This document shows positions 1-6,194 of a DNA stretch of 43,558 bases, one piece after another (the stretch's first letter is position 1; each line of letters opens with the position of its first letter). The stretch is from MFKM01 sp038065115 (lineage in GTDB: Bacteria; Patescibacteriota; Minisyncoccia; UBA6257; MFKM01). Under the pieces are notes generated by a model. It saw nothing but the letters and a program-made list of their open reading frames with translations, ran no database searches and had not been told where the DNA came from. The stretch covers positions 1 through 43,558 of the forward strand of contig JBBTRS010000034.1 of assembly GCA_038065115.1 (NCBI GenBank). Direction: 5' to 3'. The translations under genes and the position numbers were made by a program.

Positions 1-118
1 CGGCGATGGCGAAGACGGCCATGTAAATGAGAAGTTCAATGAGGGTGAAGCCGGCTTGCTTGCTTGCCAACCGGCGGGCATGATTTATTTTTGAATTAAT
101 TTTCAATTTTTTAATCAT
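1..118 (-). CDS. Type IV prepilin-like protein, N-terminal part (cut by window edge)
   Basis: Reading the minus strand from ATG at 118 gives about 39 residues before the window ends. A short basic leader (MIKKLKINSKINHARRLASK) is followed by QAGFTLIELLIYMAVFAIA. G/FTLIELL is the classic type III signal peptide: a prepilin peptidase cuts after Gly and the new N-terminal Phe is methylated, while the hydrophobic stretch anchors the subunit and packs the pilus core. Glu at mature position 5 is present. It is probably a pilin or pseudopilin of a type IV pilus or competence machine. The C-terminal part that would tell which one lies outside the window. Confidence 0.85.
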   Translation of the reverse strand, partial: MIKKLKINSKINHARRLASKQAGFTLIELLIYMAVFAIA

Positions 119-169
119 TAAAAAATCAAGAAATTTATTTAAATTATTATATCACAAATTCTTTGTTTC

Positions 170-178
170 TGTTATACT
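170..178 (+). promoter_or_regulatory. Extended -10 promoter for the murB upstream RNA
   Basis: TGT-TATACT is a good extended -10 element (TGn plus near-consensus hexamer). No convincing -35 is visible, as is usual for extended -10 promoters. Transcription should begin near 184-186, at the first base-paired stretch of the structured RNA at 181-324. Confidence 0.55.
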
Positions 179-180
179 GA

Positions 181-324
181 AAAAGGCAGGTAGATGAGCA
201 CTCACTAACTAAAACAAAAAACGGAGGTCACCACTACCTGCCCCCACACCAATTAAGGATTGGTTGCTAAAGGCAACGCAATAAGACGGGGTAGATCCTT
301 GATTGGTGTGGGGGCCTGCCTTTT
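181..324 (+). ncRNA. Structured RNA or leader upstream of murB, family unknown
   Basis: About 140 nt with extensive perfect pairing. GGCAGGTAG (185-193) pairs with CTACCTGCC (234-242). CCCCCACACCAAT (241-253) pairs with ATTGGTGTGGGGG (302-314), and the helix continues as AAGGAT (255-260)/ATCCTT (295-300) after one T-G wobble. Inside the loop GTTGC (263-267) pairs with GCAAC (273-277). AAAAGGCAGG (181-190) can instead pair with CCTGCCTTTT (315-324). The first and last pairings use the same 5' bases and exclude each other, so the RNA could switch between two states, one of which frees the T-rich tail after a strong helix. A GGAGGT motif lies in the single-stranded part near 222-227. It does not match SRP RNA, 6S RNA, tmRNA or any riboswitch I recognise. 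It ends 10 nt before murB, so it is either a murB leader or a separate small RNA. Confidence 0.6.
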
Positions 325-333
325 CCATATGCT

Positions 334-1287
334 ATGTTTCAAAAAAATGTTCTTCTCAAAAACCATACTAGTTTTAAAATCGGCGGACCGGCAAAATATT
401 TTTTTGAAGCTAAAAACTTTAAAGATCTGGTAAAAGCGGTCAAAGAAGCCAAACAAAAACAAATTCCGTTTTTTATTTTAGGCGGGGGGACTAAATTATT
501 AGTTAACGACAAAGGATTTAACGGCTTAATCATTAAAATAAAAAGTTCGGGATTCAAGATTCAAGAAAATAAAATCATCAGCGAAGCGGGAGTCAGTTTA
601 GCCCGATTAGTGATTGCTTCAATCAAGGCTAATTTAACCGGATTGGAATGGGCGATTGAAATCCCCGGCACCGTTGGCGGCGCCGTTCACGGTAATTGCG
701 GAGCCTTCGGATCTTCTCTTTCAAAAATAGTAAAAAACATCGTCGTCTTTAACCCCGACAGTTTTAAAATAAAAACTTATTCCAATAAACAATGTGAATT
801 CAAATATCGCGGCAGTGTTTTTTCCGCCCATAACGAATCCGCCTCGGGCGAAAAACCCAATCGGGATATTATCCTCTCGGCGGAACTGCGGCTAAAAAAA
901 GGAAATCCTAAAAAAAGCTTAGCCGTGATAAAAGAATATTTAAAAAGAAGACGGGAGAGAATTTCCCCTTATCCCTCGGCGGGCAGTATCTTCAAAAATT
1001 ATGAATTGAAAAGCGTAAATTACGAGAACGACCCTTTGGTTAAAAAATTTCCGGAATTAGAAAAACTGATTAAGGGCGACAAAATTCCGGTTGCTTATTT
1101 AATTGAAAAATGCGGATTAAAAGGCAAAAAAATCGGCGGAGCGAAAATCTCCGAAAAACAAGCCAACATCATCGTTAATTTCAACAAAGCCAAGGCCGAG
1201 AACGTTTCTGCTTTGATTGATTTAGCCAAAAAAAAAGTTAAAAAAAAATTCAGAATTGTTTTAGAAGAAGAAGTGATTATGGTATAA
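334..1287 (+). CDS. murB: UDP-N-acetylmuramate dehydrogenase (MurB)
   Basis: A 317-residue flavoenzyme that reduces UDP-GlcNAc-enolpyruvate to UDP-MurNAc with NADPH, the second committed step of cytoplasmic peptidoglycan precursor synthesis. The FAD-binding N-terminal half shows NHTSFKIGGPAKYF (about 10-23), GGGTKLLVNDKGFNG and GLEWAIEIPGTVGGAVHGNCGAFG (about 107-130). YRGSVF follows. The C-terminal substrate domain has YPSAGSIFKN with the catalytic Ser, and GLKGKKIGGAKISEKQANII with the usual IV-N-rich tail. Length is normal. The gene lies directly behind the structured RNA at 181-324 and no Shine-Dalgarno is visible. The TATAAT that should drive hpf overlaps its stop codon. Confidence 0.96.
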   Translation: MFQKNVLLKNHTSFKIGGPAKYFFEAKNFKDLVKAVKEAKQKQIPFFILGGGTKLLVNDKGFNGLIIKIKSSGFKIQENKIISEAGVSLARLVIASIKANLTGLEWAIEIPGTVGGAVHGNCGAFGSSLSKIVKNIVVFNPDSFKIKTYSNKQCEFKYRGSVFSAHNESASGEKPNRDIILSAELRLKKGNPKKSLAVIKEYLKRRRERISPYPSAGSIFKNYELKSVNYENDPLVKKFPELEKLIKGDKIPVAYLIEKCGLKGKKIGGAKISEKQANIIVNFNKAKAENVSALIDLAKKKVKKKFRIVLEEEVIMV

Positions 1288-1288
1288 T
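1283..1288 (+). promoter_or_regulatory. -10 box of the hpf promoter
   Basis: A perfect TATAAT overlapping the murB stop codon. Only six bases (GAAACT) separate it from the ATG that opens leader element A, so the transcript should start at or next to that ATG. No clear -35 is seen. Confidence 0.6.
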
Positions 1289-1297
1289 GAAACTATG

Positions 1298-1449
1298 CCC
1301 AGTAGTCCTGCCTGCCGGCAGGCAGGGAAAACTCGATTTGATTCGCCAAAGGCGAATCAGGGTTTTCTAAAAAACTGAGCAAAAACAAAAAGCAATGATT
1401 ATTAAAAGGTCAAATTATTCTAAATAATTATCGAGTTTCTACTACTGGG
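1298..1449 (+). promoter_or_regulatory. Start-codon RNA element, copy A (type II), leader of hpf
   Basis: Bounded by CCCAGTAGT (1298-1306) and ACTACTGGG (1441-1449), a perfect 9-bp terminal stem, with TATG on both sides; the right-hand TATG contains the hpf start codon. A second stem inside is AAACTCGAT/ATCGAGTTT. Next come a hairpin GATTCGCC-AAA-GGCGAATC, an A-rich stretch, and a hairpin AATTATT/AATAATT just before the closing strand. Copy D (26162-26291) is about 90% identical, but has loop TTT in place of AAA in the first hairpin and lacks the 20-bp palindrome found here at 1307-1326. The first ATG could be read as a short peptide starting MPSS. The element has no Shine-Dalgarno, so it may control access to the ATG by folding. 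Confidence 0.75.
1307..1326. repeat. 20-bp perfect palindrome, copy 1, inserted in leader element A
   Basis: CCTGCCTGCCGGCAGGCAGG sits exactly between CCCAGTAGT and GAAAACTCG. Copy D lacks it and has those two blocks joined, so this is a clean 20-bp insertion without an evident target duplication. An identical copy lies in the outer tRNA at 11904-11923. It is far more GC-rich than its surroundings. Confidence 0.85.
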
Positions 1450-1450
1450 T

Positions 1451-1795
1451 ATGAAAATCAATATTAAAGCTTCAAATTTGGATTTAACGCCGGCCCTCAA
1501 TCAATACATAGAAGAAAAAGTCGGCTCGCTGTCCAAATTTTTAAAAAAATACGAAATGGAAGGGGATCTTAATGCCCAGGTTGAAGTCGCGCGGACTACT
1601 CGGCATCACCACCAAGGCGACGTTTTTCGGGCAGAAATCAATTTAACGTTGCCCAAAAAAGTCTTAAGAGGCGTTGCCGAAAAAAACGATATCAGGATAG
1701 CCATTGATGAAGTCAAAAACGAATTACAACGGGAGATCGTAAAATACAAAGAACTTTCTCAAGACTTTAGAGCCGACCGGAAAAGAAAAATTTAA
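1451..1795 (+). CDS. hpf: Ribosome hibernation promoting factor, short form (HPF/RaiA family)
   Basis: A 114-residue protein opening MKINIKASNLDLTPALNQYI, the typical beta-alpha start of HPF/RaiA/YfiA. EEKVGSLSKFL and the histidine-bearing RTTRHHHQGDVFRAEINL strand follow, then the acidic-to-basic helix IAIDEVKNELQREIVKYK. Members bind the decoding centre of the 30S subunit and silence ribosomes in slow growth. It lacks the roughly 60-residue C-terminal dimerisation domain of long HPF, so it should act like the short proteins. The start codon is fixed by leader element A, which ends one base before it. secA begins 32 bp downstream and may share the transcript. Confidence 0.9.
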   Translation: MKINIKASNLDLTPALNQYIEEKVGSLSKFLKKYEMEGDLNAQVEVARTTRHHHQGDVFRAEINLTLPKKVLRGVAEKNDIRIAIDEVKNELQREIVKYKELSQDFRADRKRKI

Positions 1796-1827
1796 ACGGG
1801 CTGAACTTGGCATGACAAAAAATTTTC

Positions 1828-4296
1828 ATGATAAAAAAACTCGTAGAGAAACTTTTAAACGGAAGAGGGGGGTATAAAAATTTCATAACCGAAATCAACC
1901 GATTGGAACCGGAGCTGGAAAAACTAGGGGAACAAGGATTAAAAGACAAAAGCAACGAATTAAAAAAAACGGTTCGGGAAGACGAACAAAAACTTAATGA
2001 CTTTAGTTTAATTTGCCTGGCTTTTGGTTTAGTCAGAGAAGCCGCTAAAAGAACGCTGAACCAGCGTCATTTTGATGTTCAATTGATAGGCGGTTTGGTT
2101 TTACATCAGGGAAAAATTGCCGAAATGTTGACCGGCGAAGGCAAAACCCTGGCCGCGACTCTGCCGGTTTATTTAAACGCTTTAAGTGGCCGTGGCGTCC
2201 ATATTATTACGGTCAATGATTATTTAGCCCGCCGAGACGCGGTTTGGATGGGGCAGGTATATGACTTGCTTGGGTTGTCTGTCGGGTGTTTAACGCACGA
2301 ATCCGCCTATATTTACAACTCTGATTTAAAGATAACCAGCACCCTTGAAACGCCAAACGCTCCGGGCATTAACATTGACAAAGAGCGGGATACTTTGGGC
2401 GGTTTCAAAGTAGTCCAGGAATTTCTTCAACCGATAACGCGAAAAGAGGCTTACCTCGCCGATATTATTTACGGCACCAACCACGAATTCGGATTTGATT
2501 ATTTAAGGGATAATTTAAGTTTGAAATTAACCGACCAGGTTCAGCGGCCGCTCAATTACGCCGTGATTGACGAAATTGACAGTATCTTGATTGACGAAGC
2601 CCGGACTCCTTTGATTATCGCTTCGCCCGATGCCCAATCAAGCGAATACTATAAAATTTTCGCCCGAATAGTTGAGGGCCTCAAACCGGAAGAAGATTAT
2701 CTGGTTGACGAAAAACAAAAGTCCGCCAATATCACCCAAGAAGGAATCGATAAAATTGAAAAAATACTCAAACTTCAAAATATTTACGGACCGGAAAATT
2801 TTTATCTGGTTCATTTCCTTGAAGAATCATTGAAAGCCAAGGTTCTTTTTCGCCGCGACAAGCATTATCTTGTTAAAGGCGGCGAGGTGATCATTATTGA
2901 CGAATTCACCGGCCATTTAATGCGCGGCCGCCGTTATTCCGGCGGACTTCACCAGGCTATTGAAGCCAAAGAATGGCTGGCTGATAAAAGCGTGATAGTT
3001 CAATCGGAATCCCGAACATTGGCCCAAATTACCATTCAAAATTATTTCCGTTTATATAAAAAAATCGCCGGAATGACCGGCACGGCGCAAACTTCAGCCG
3101 AAGAATTCCACAAGGTTTATAATTTGGAAGCAATCAGCATCCCGCCGAATAAACCGATGACGCGCAAAGACTATCCCGATGTTATTTACAAAACTCGTGA
3201 AGCAAAATACCAAGCCGTCATTGAAGAAATAAAAAAACGCCATGCCCAAGGCCAGCCATTATTGATAGGAACCCCCTCTACCGACCAAAACGAAATCTTC
3301 TCAAGTTTATTGAGCCATAACGGCATTCTTCACGAAGTTTTAAACGCCAAAAACAACGAAAGAGAAGGCTCTATAATCGCCCAAGCCGGAAAATTTAAAG
3401 CGGTAACTGTGGCGACCAACCGAGCCGGTCGGGGAGTGGATATTGTGCTGGGCGGCAACCCGCCAGACCACCAAGAAGCCGAAAAAATCAAAAGTTTGGG
3501 CGGACTCTGCGTAATCGGCACGGAAAGACACGAAGCCCGCCGCATTGACAATCAATTGCGGGGCCGAACCGGCCGCCAAGGCGATCCCGGTTCTTCCGTG
3601 TTTTTTTTATCGCTTGAAGACGACCTTCTAAAAATTTTCGGCGGCGACAGAATCAAAAATTTAATGCAGGCTTTTAAAGTGCCGGACGACGTGCCCATAG
3701 AATCAGGCCTTGTTTCCAAAGCCGTCAACCAGGCCCAGACAAAAATTGAAGGATTTAATTTTGACATCCGCCGCCATCTTCTTGATTTTGACGATATTCT
3801 CAATAAACAGCGAAGTTTTATCTATGGCCAGCGTCAAAAAATTTTAATTGCCGTTGAAAAAGGCGATTTTCAATCTTCCTTGAAAGAAATTACCGCTCAA
3901 GATTTAAGCGATGAGCAAAAAATAAAATTGAATCCGGAATCGGAAACTTTCCTCGGCCAGCAAATATTAAGAATTATGGACTTGCTTTGGATGGAAAATT
4001 TAGAAAATTTGGAATCCCTTCGGGAAGCGGTCGGTTTGCGGGCTTACGGCCAACACGAACCGCTCGTGGAATATCGCCGGGAAAGCTATCGTTTATTCAA
4101 AGAATTTCAGGCTAATTTCCGAAATTTAACTTTGGAAATCACTTCTAAGGTTTTAGCCAACCCCGTCATTTCTTCTCCGGAACAAAAACTTTCTTCACCC
4201 GCCTCCGCTAACGCCACGACAGATAAAAAACTAAACCGCAACGATCCCTGCTGGTGCGGCAGCGGCAAAAAATATAAAAAGTGTCATGGGGTGTAG
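1828..4296 (+). CDS. secA: Preprotein translocase ATPase SecA
   Basis: An 822-residue motor that drives unfolded preproteins through SecYEG using ATP. NBD1 has Walker A in MLTGEGKTL (about 93-101), TVNDYLARRDA, and the DEAD-type box VIDEIDSILIDEARTP (about 246-261). IIDEFTGHLMRGRRYSGGLHQA belongs to the linker to the preprotein-binding region. NBD2 carries AGMTGTA, TNRAGRGVDI, and GTERHEARRIDNQLRGRTGRQGD. The C-terminus ends in a SEC-C zinc motif, NDPCWCGSGKKYKKCHG, which in other bacteria contacts SecB or the ribosome. Length is normal. The last codons lie in a 13-bp direct repeat (4276-4288) that recurs after the next gene. Confidence 0.98.
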   Translation: MIKKLVEKLLNGRGGYKNFITEINRLEPELEKLGEQGLKDKSNELKKTVREDEQKLNDFSLICLAFGLVREAAKRTLNQRHFDVQLIGGLVLHQGKIAEMLTGEGKTLAATLPVYLNALSGRGVHIITVNDYLARRDAVWMGQVYDLLGLSVGCLTHESAYIYNSDLKITSTLETPNAPGINIDKERDTLGGFKVVQEFLQPITRKEAYLADIIYGTNHEFGFDYLRDNLSLKLTDQVQRPLNYAVIDEIDSILIDEARTPLIIASPDAQSSEYYKIFARIVEGLKPEEDYLVDEKQKSANITQEGIDKIEKILKLQNIYGPENFYLVHFLEESLKAKVLFRRDKHYLVKGGEVIIIDEFTGHLMRGRRYSGGLHQAIEAKEWLADKSVIVQSESRTLAQITIQNYFRLYKKIAGMTGTAQTSAEEFHKVYNLEAISIPPNKPMTRKDYPDVIYKTREAKYQAVIEEIKKRHAQGQPLLIGTPSTDQNEIFSSLLSHNGILHEVLNAKNNEREGSIIAQAGKFKAVTVATNRAGRGVDIVLGGNPPDHQEAEKIKSLGGLCVIGTERHEARRIDNQLRGRTGRQGDPGSSVFFLSLEDDLLKIFGGDRIKNLMQAFKVPDDVPIESGLVSKAVNQAQTKIEGFNFDIRRHLLDFDDILNKQRSFIYGQRQKILIAVEKGDFQSSLKEITAQDLSDEQKIKLNPESETFLGQQILRIMDLLWMENLENLESLREAVGLRAYGQHEPLVEYRRESYRLFKEFQANFRNLTLEITSKVLANPVISSPEQKLSSPASANATTDKKLNRNDPCWCGSGKKYKKCHGV
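4276..4288 (+). repeat. Direct repeat, left copy, flanking the NUDIX gene
   Basis: AAAAAGTGTCATG, encoding part of the SecA C-terminus (KKCH). The same 13 bases recur at 4747-4759 just after the NUDIX gene. This is what a duplication of the secA 3' end during insertion of the NUDIX gene would leave. Confidence 0.6.
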
Positions 4297-4306
4297 GAAT
4301 TAAAAT

Positions 4307-4735
4307 ATGCAAGACAAAAAGCCAAAAGTGGGTATCGGAATCATGATCATTAAAGATAGAAAAGTTCTGCTTGGCAAACGGAGAGGTTCACATGGGGAAG
4401 GAGAATATGCGTTTCCGGGAGGACATCTTGAATATATGGAGTCATTTGAAGATTGCGCTAAACGAGAAACGAAAGAAGAATGCGGAATAGAGATTACTAA
4501 TATAAGATTCCAATTTTTGTCGAATGTGACAAAATACGCACCCAAACACTATGTACACATCGGCTTAATCGCTGATTGGAAAAGCGGGGAGCCAAAAGTT
4601 TTAGAACCAGAAAAATGCGAATCGTGGGATTGGCATGGAATAGATAAATTACCCGAACCGATATTTGAAATGTGCAGACAGGGAATTCACTGCTATAAAA
4701 CAGGAGAAAATTATTTAGATAGTCGCATGGGATAG
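4307..4735 (+). CDS. NUDIX hydrolase (MutT/NUDT15-like)
   Basis: A 142-residue protein with a complete Nudix box: GGHLEYMESFEDCAKRETKE followed by ECGI, matching G-x5-E-x7-REUXEEXGU with metal-binding glutamates present. The strand GIGIMIIKDRKVLLGKRRG precedes it, and the WDWHGIDKLPEP segment is common in the MutT/NUDT15 type. It should hydrolyse a nucleoside diphosphate linked to another moiety, possibly cleaning up modified nucleotides; the substrate cannot be read from the sequence. The gene lies 10 bp after secA and is bounded by a 13-bp direct repeat, so it looks like an inserted accessory gene. Confidence 0.93.
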   Translation: MQDKKPKVGIGIMIIKDRKVLLGKRRGSHGEGEYAFPGGHLEYMESFEDCAKRETKEECGIEITNIRFQFLSNVTKYAPKHYVHIGLIADWKSGEPKVLEPEKCESWDWHGIDKLPEPIFEMCRQGIHCYKTGENYLDSRMG

Positions 4736-4746
4736 TGAATAAAAAC

Positions 4747-4759
4747 AAAAAGTGTCATG
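4747..4759 (+). repeat. Direct repeat, right copy, flanking the NUDIX gene
   Basis: AAAAAGTGTCATG, identical to the secA 3' end at 4276-4288. In the frame used by secA it still reads KKCH, followed by E-R-stop, as a duplicated gene tail would. Confidence 0.6.
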
Positions 4760-4767
4760 AGAGATGA

Positions 4768-4799
4768 TAAAAAAAAGCCCCGTCTTAAGCGACGGGGGC
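4768..4799 (-). terminator. Intrinsic terminator of the minus-strand gene 4785-5072
   Basis: On the minus strand a GC stem (GACGGGG pairing with CCCCGTC, loop about 6 nt) is followed by a run of T from the A-tract at 4768-4776. The stop codon of the gene lies in the loop, so the last codons form part of the stem. Confidence 0.8.
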
Positions 4800-5072
4800 A
4801 GATGATTGGATTCTTAGCTCATTCCAAATGCTAGAGAGAAAGCCTTCCATGAGCGTTGAGCCGGTAGCTAAATCATGCCATGCGTTCCCAGTATGGCCTG
4901 CTCGCAAGCCACTTTTCAGGCTATGCCAGACTGTACAACTACCGCGAAAACGCTCGGTTTCTGATTTCCTACCGAAAAGTCTACCAACGACACCAGGGAC
5001 TCTCTCTAGTGTGATTATGGAATAGAACTTGTTTTCGGGACATGACTCAATTGATACGAAGCGATATTTCAA
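4785..5072 (-). CDS. Hypothetical protein, probably acquired, with its own promoter and SD
   Basis: A 95-residue protein starting at TTG: MKYRFVSIESCPENKFYSI, then a strand-rich part with RLFGRK and TVWHSLKSG. I do not recognise a named domain, although the FYSI...RLFGRK...TVWH pattern resembles unnamed small proteins of proteobacteria and phages. The TTG start is supported by a strong AGGAGGTG five or so bases upstream, one of only two good Shine-Dalgarno sites in the window. It also has a consensus-like -35 (TTGACA) and a terminator, so it is a self-contained transcription unit. Its base composition is richer in GC than its neighbours. Together this suggests transfer from a host using SD-led initiation. 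Function unknown. Confidence 0.7.
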   Translation of the reverse strand: MKYRFVSIESCPENKFYSIITLERVPGVVGRLFGRKSETERFRGSCTVWHSLKSGLRAGHTGNAWHDLATGSTLMEGFLSSIWNELRIQSSAPVA

Positions 5073-5104
5073 AGGACACCTCCTGTATGCCGAAATTGGC
5101 TGTA

Positions 5105-5137
5105 ATCATACTAACACAAAATTCTATTGCTTGTCAA
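5105..5137 (-). promoter_or_regulatory. Promoter of the minus-strand gene 4785-5072
   Basis: On the minus strand TTGACA (5132-5137) is a perfect -35. A -10 is either TTAGTA (5109-5114, spacing 17) or TATGAT (5105-5110, spacing 21). The Shine-Dalgarno of the gene lies about 20 bases further on. Confidence 0.6.
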
Positions 5138-5150
5138 TATTTTTTACTCG

Positions 5151-5204
5151 CATGACATTTTCTATAATAGTGGAATGAGTAGCAGAAGTACCACGGTAAA
5201 CAAT
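5151..5204 (+). repeat. Long direct repeat, copy 1 (promoter plus vestigial gene start)
   Basis: This 54-base stretch closely matches 5513-5563, which is the promoter and first codons of the glycosyl-1-phosphate transferase gene. Here it has TATAAT (5163-5168), a 6-base gap, and ATG at 5175 reading MSSRSTTVNNYEI-stop, against MSNKSTMVNN at the real gene. It is a duplicated 5' end cut off by the pyrophosphohydrolase gene that follows. Confidence 0.75.
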
Positions 5205-5205
5205 T

Positions 5206-5508
5206 ATGAAATATAATAAATTAGTCCGAGATAAAATTCCTGAATATATTCGCAAGAAAGGCGGAAATCCGATAACGCATATTGCGGATGATGCGGAGTA
5301 TTGGCAGAAATTAAAAGAAAAGCTGATTGAAGAGATAGGGGAGTTTGAAAATGACGAAAGTATCGAAGAATTTGCTGATTTACTGGAAGTGATAGACGCG
5401 ATAGCTGATTACAAAAAGTTTGACCGAAATGAAGCAGAAAAAGTCAAAAACAAAAAAGCGGATGAAAGGGGAAAATTCAAAGACAAGATAATTTTAGACG
5501 AATCATAA
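5206..5508 (+). CDS. MazG/HisE-like nucleotide pyrophosphohydrolase
   Basis: A 100-residue all-alpha protein starting MKYNKLVRDKIPEYIRKKGG; the KLVRDKIPE opening and the helix EKLIEEIGEF...EEFADLLEVIDAI mark the phosphoribosyl-ATP pyrophosphohydrolase-like branch of the all-alpha NTP pyrophosphatases. The EE(x)2E...E(x)2D pattern that holds magnesium is present (EEIGEFENDESIEEFADLLE). Such stand-alone proteins usually clear unusual nucleotides, but the substrate is unknown; there is no his operon here. It is flanked by 51-54 bp direct repeats of the downstream gene start, so it appears to be a recent insertion. The promoter in the first repeat would transcribe it. Confidence 0.88.
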   Translation: MKYNKLVRDKIPEYIRKKGGNPITHIADDAEYWQKLKEKLIEEIGEFENDESIEEFADLLEVIDAIADYKKFDRNEAEKVKNKKADERGKFKDKIILDES

Positions 5509-5512
5509 CCTA

Positions 5513-5563
5513 CATGACATTTTCTGTAATGAGATGAGTAACAAAAGTACCATGGTTAATAAC
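5513..5563 (+). repeat. Long direct repeat, copy 2 (start of the downstream gene)
   Basis: Matches 5151-5204 at roughly 80-85%, with a 3-base deletion after the -10. The -10 has become TGTAAT and lies only 3 bases from the ATG, so this copy of the promoter looks weaker than copy 1. The last 30 bases encode MSNKSTMVNN of the phosphotransferase. Confidence 0.75.
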
Positions 5564-6163
5564 CGCGAAAAAATTTATAAACAAATAATGGATATCAGCG
5601 GCGCTTTTCTTGGGTTATTAATTTTAGCGCCTTTTGTTCCTTTCATCGTCTTAGCCATCAAATTAGAAAGTCCGGGCCCGGCTATTATCAAATTGGAAAG
5701 AGTAAGCCAGGGCCGGATAATTAAAGTCTATAAATTCCGGTCTATGATAAAAGACGCCCAAAAGCTAAAACCGACTTTAGCGAGTTTAAACGAGCGGCGG
5801 GACGGTTCTTTTTTTAAAATTAAAAACGATCCCCGGGTTACCAAAGTGGGACGACTGCTCCGAAAATTCCGGCTTGACGAATTTCCCCAATTAATCAATG
5901 TCTTGAAAGGGGAGCTTTCTTTAGTCGGCCCCCGGCCCCACGAACCCGGCGAAGTAGCCGCTTATCCTCCGGAATTCAAAACTCTGATTTTTGCCAAGGC
6001 CGGCGTTACCGGCCTCTCCCAAACAAACGGGGCTTCCAGCCTTCCTTTTCTTAAAGAATTAATTATGGACAGCTACTATCTGAAAAACCAATCTTTCTGG
6101 TTGGATTTAAAAATTATTGTCAAAACCATTCTTGTTTTATTTTTTGATCCAACCGCGGTTTAA
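5534..6163 (+). CDS. Phosphoglycosyl transferase, short monotopic type (bacterial sugar transferase)
   Basis: A 209-residue enzyme of the WcaJ/PglC family that moves a sugar 1-phosphate from a UDP-sugar to undecaprenyl phosphate, starting a surface glycan repeat. An N-terminal hydrophobic hairpin (GAFLGLLILAPFVPFIVLAI) re-enters the membrane. VYKFRSM, DPRVTKVGRLLRKFRLDEFPQL with the catalytic Asp-Glu pair, and LSLVGPRPH follow in the family order. The C-terminus ends in a hydrophobic segment and DPTAV. It lacks the extra N-terminal domain of long WcaJ. Two glycosyltransferases follow and form a surface glycan cluster with it. Its first codons are duplicated upstream. Confidence 0.93.
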   Translation: MSNKSTMVNNREKIYKQIMDISGAFLGLLILAPFVPFIVLAIKLESPGPAIIKLERVSQGRIIKVYKFRSMIKDAQKLKPTLASLNERRDGSFFKIKNDPRVTKVGRLLRKFRLDEFPQLINVLKGELSLVGPRPHEPGEVAAYPPEFKTLIFAKAGVTGLSQTNGASSLPFLKELIMDSYYLKNQSFWLDLKIIVKTILVLFFDPTAV

Positions 6164-6181
6164 AATTTAAGAACGATGGCT

Positions 6182-6187
6182 TATAAT
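6182..6187 (+). promoter_or_regulatory. -10 box, probable leaderless start
   Basis: TATAAT seven bases before the ATG of the glycosyltransferase at 6195, with no Shine-Dalgarno. The mRNA would start at or near the A of ATG. Confidence 0.55.
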
Positions 6188-6194
6188 CAATTAG

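Noticed and set aside
181..324. SRP RNA, 6S RNA or tmRNA
   Set aside because: The conserved SRP loop motif, the 6S central bubble layout and tRNA-like tmRNA ends are all missing.
4828..5025. Plus-strand reading frame opposite the gene at 4785-5072
   Set aside because: The minus-strand frame has promoter, Shine-Dalgarno and terminator; the plus-strand one has none.
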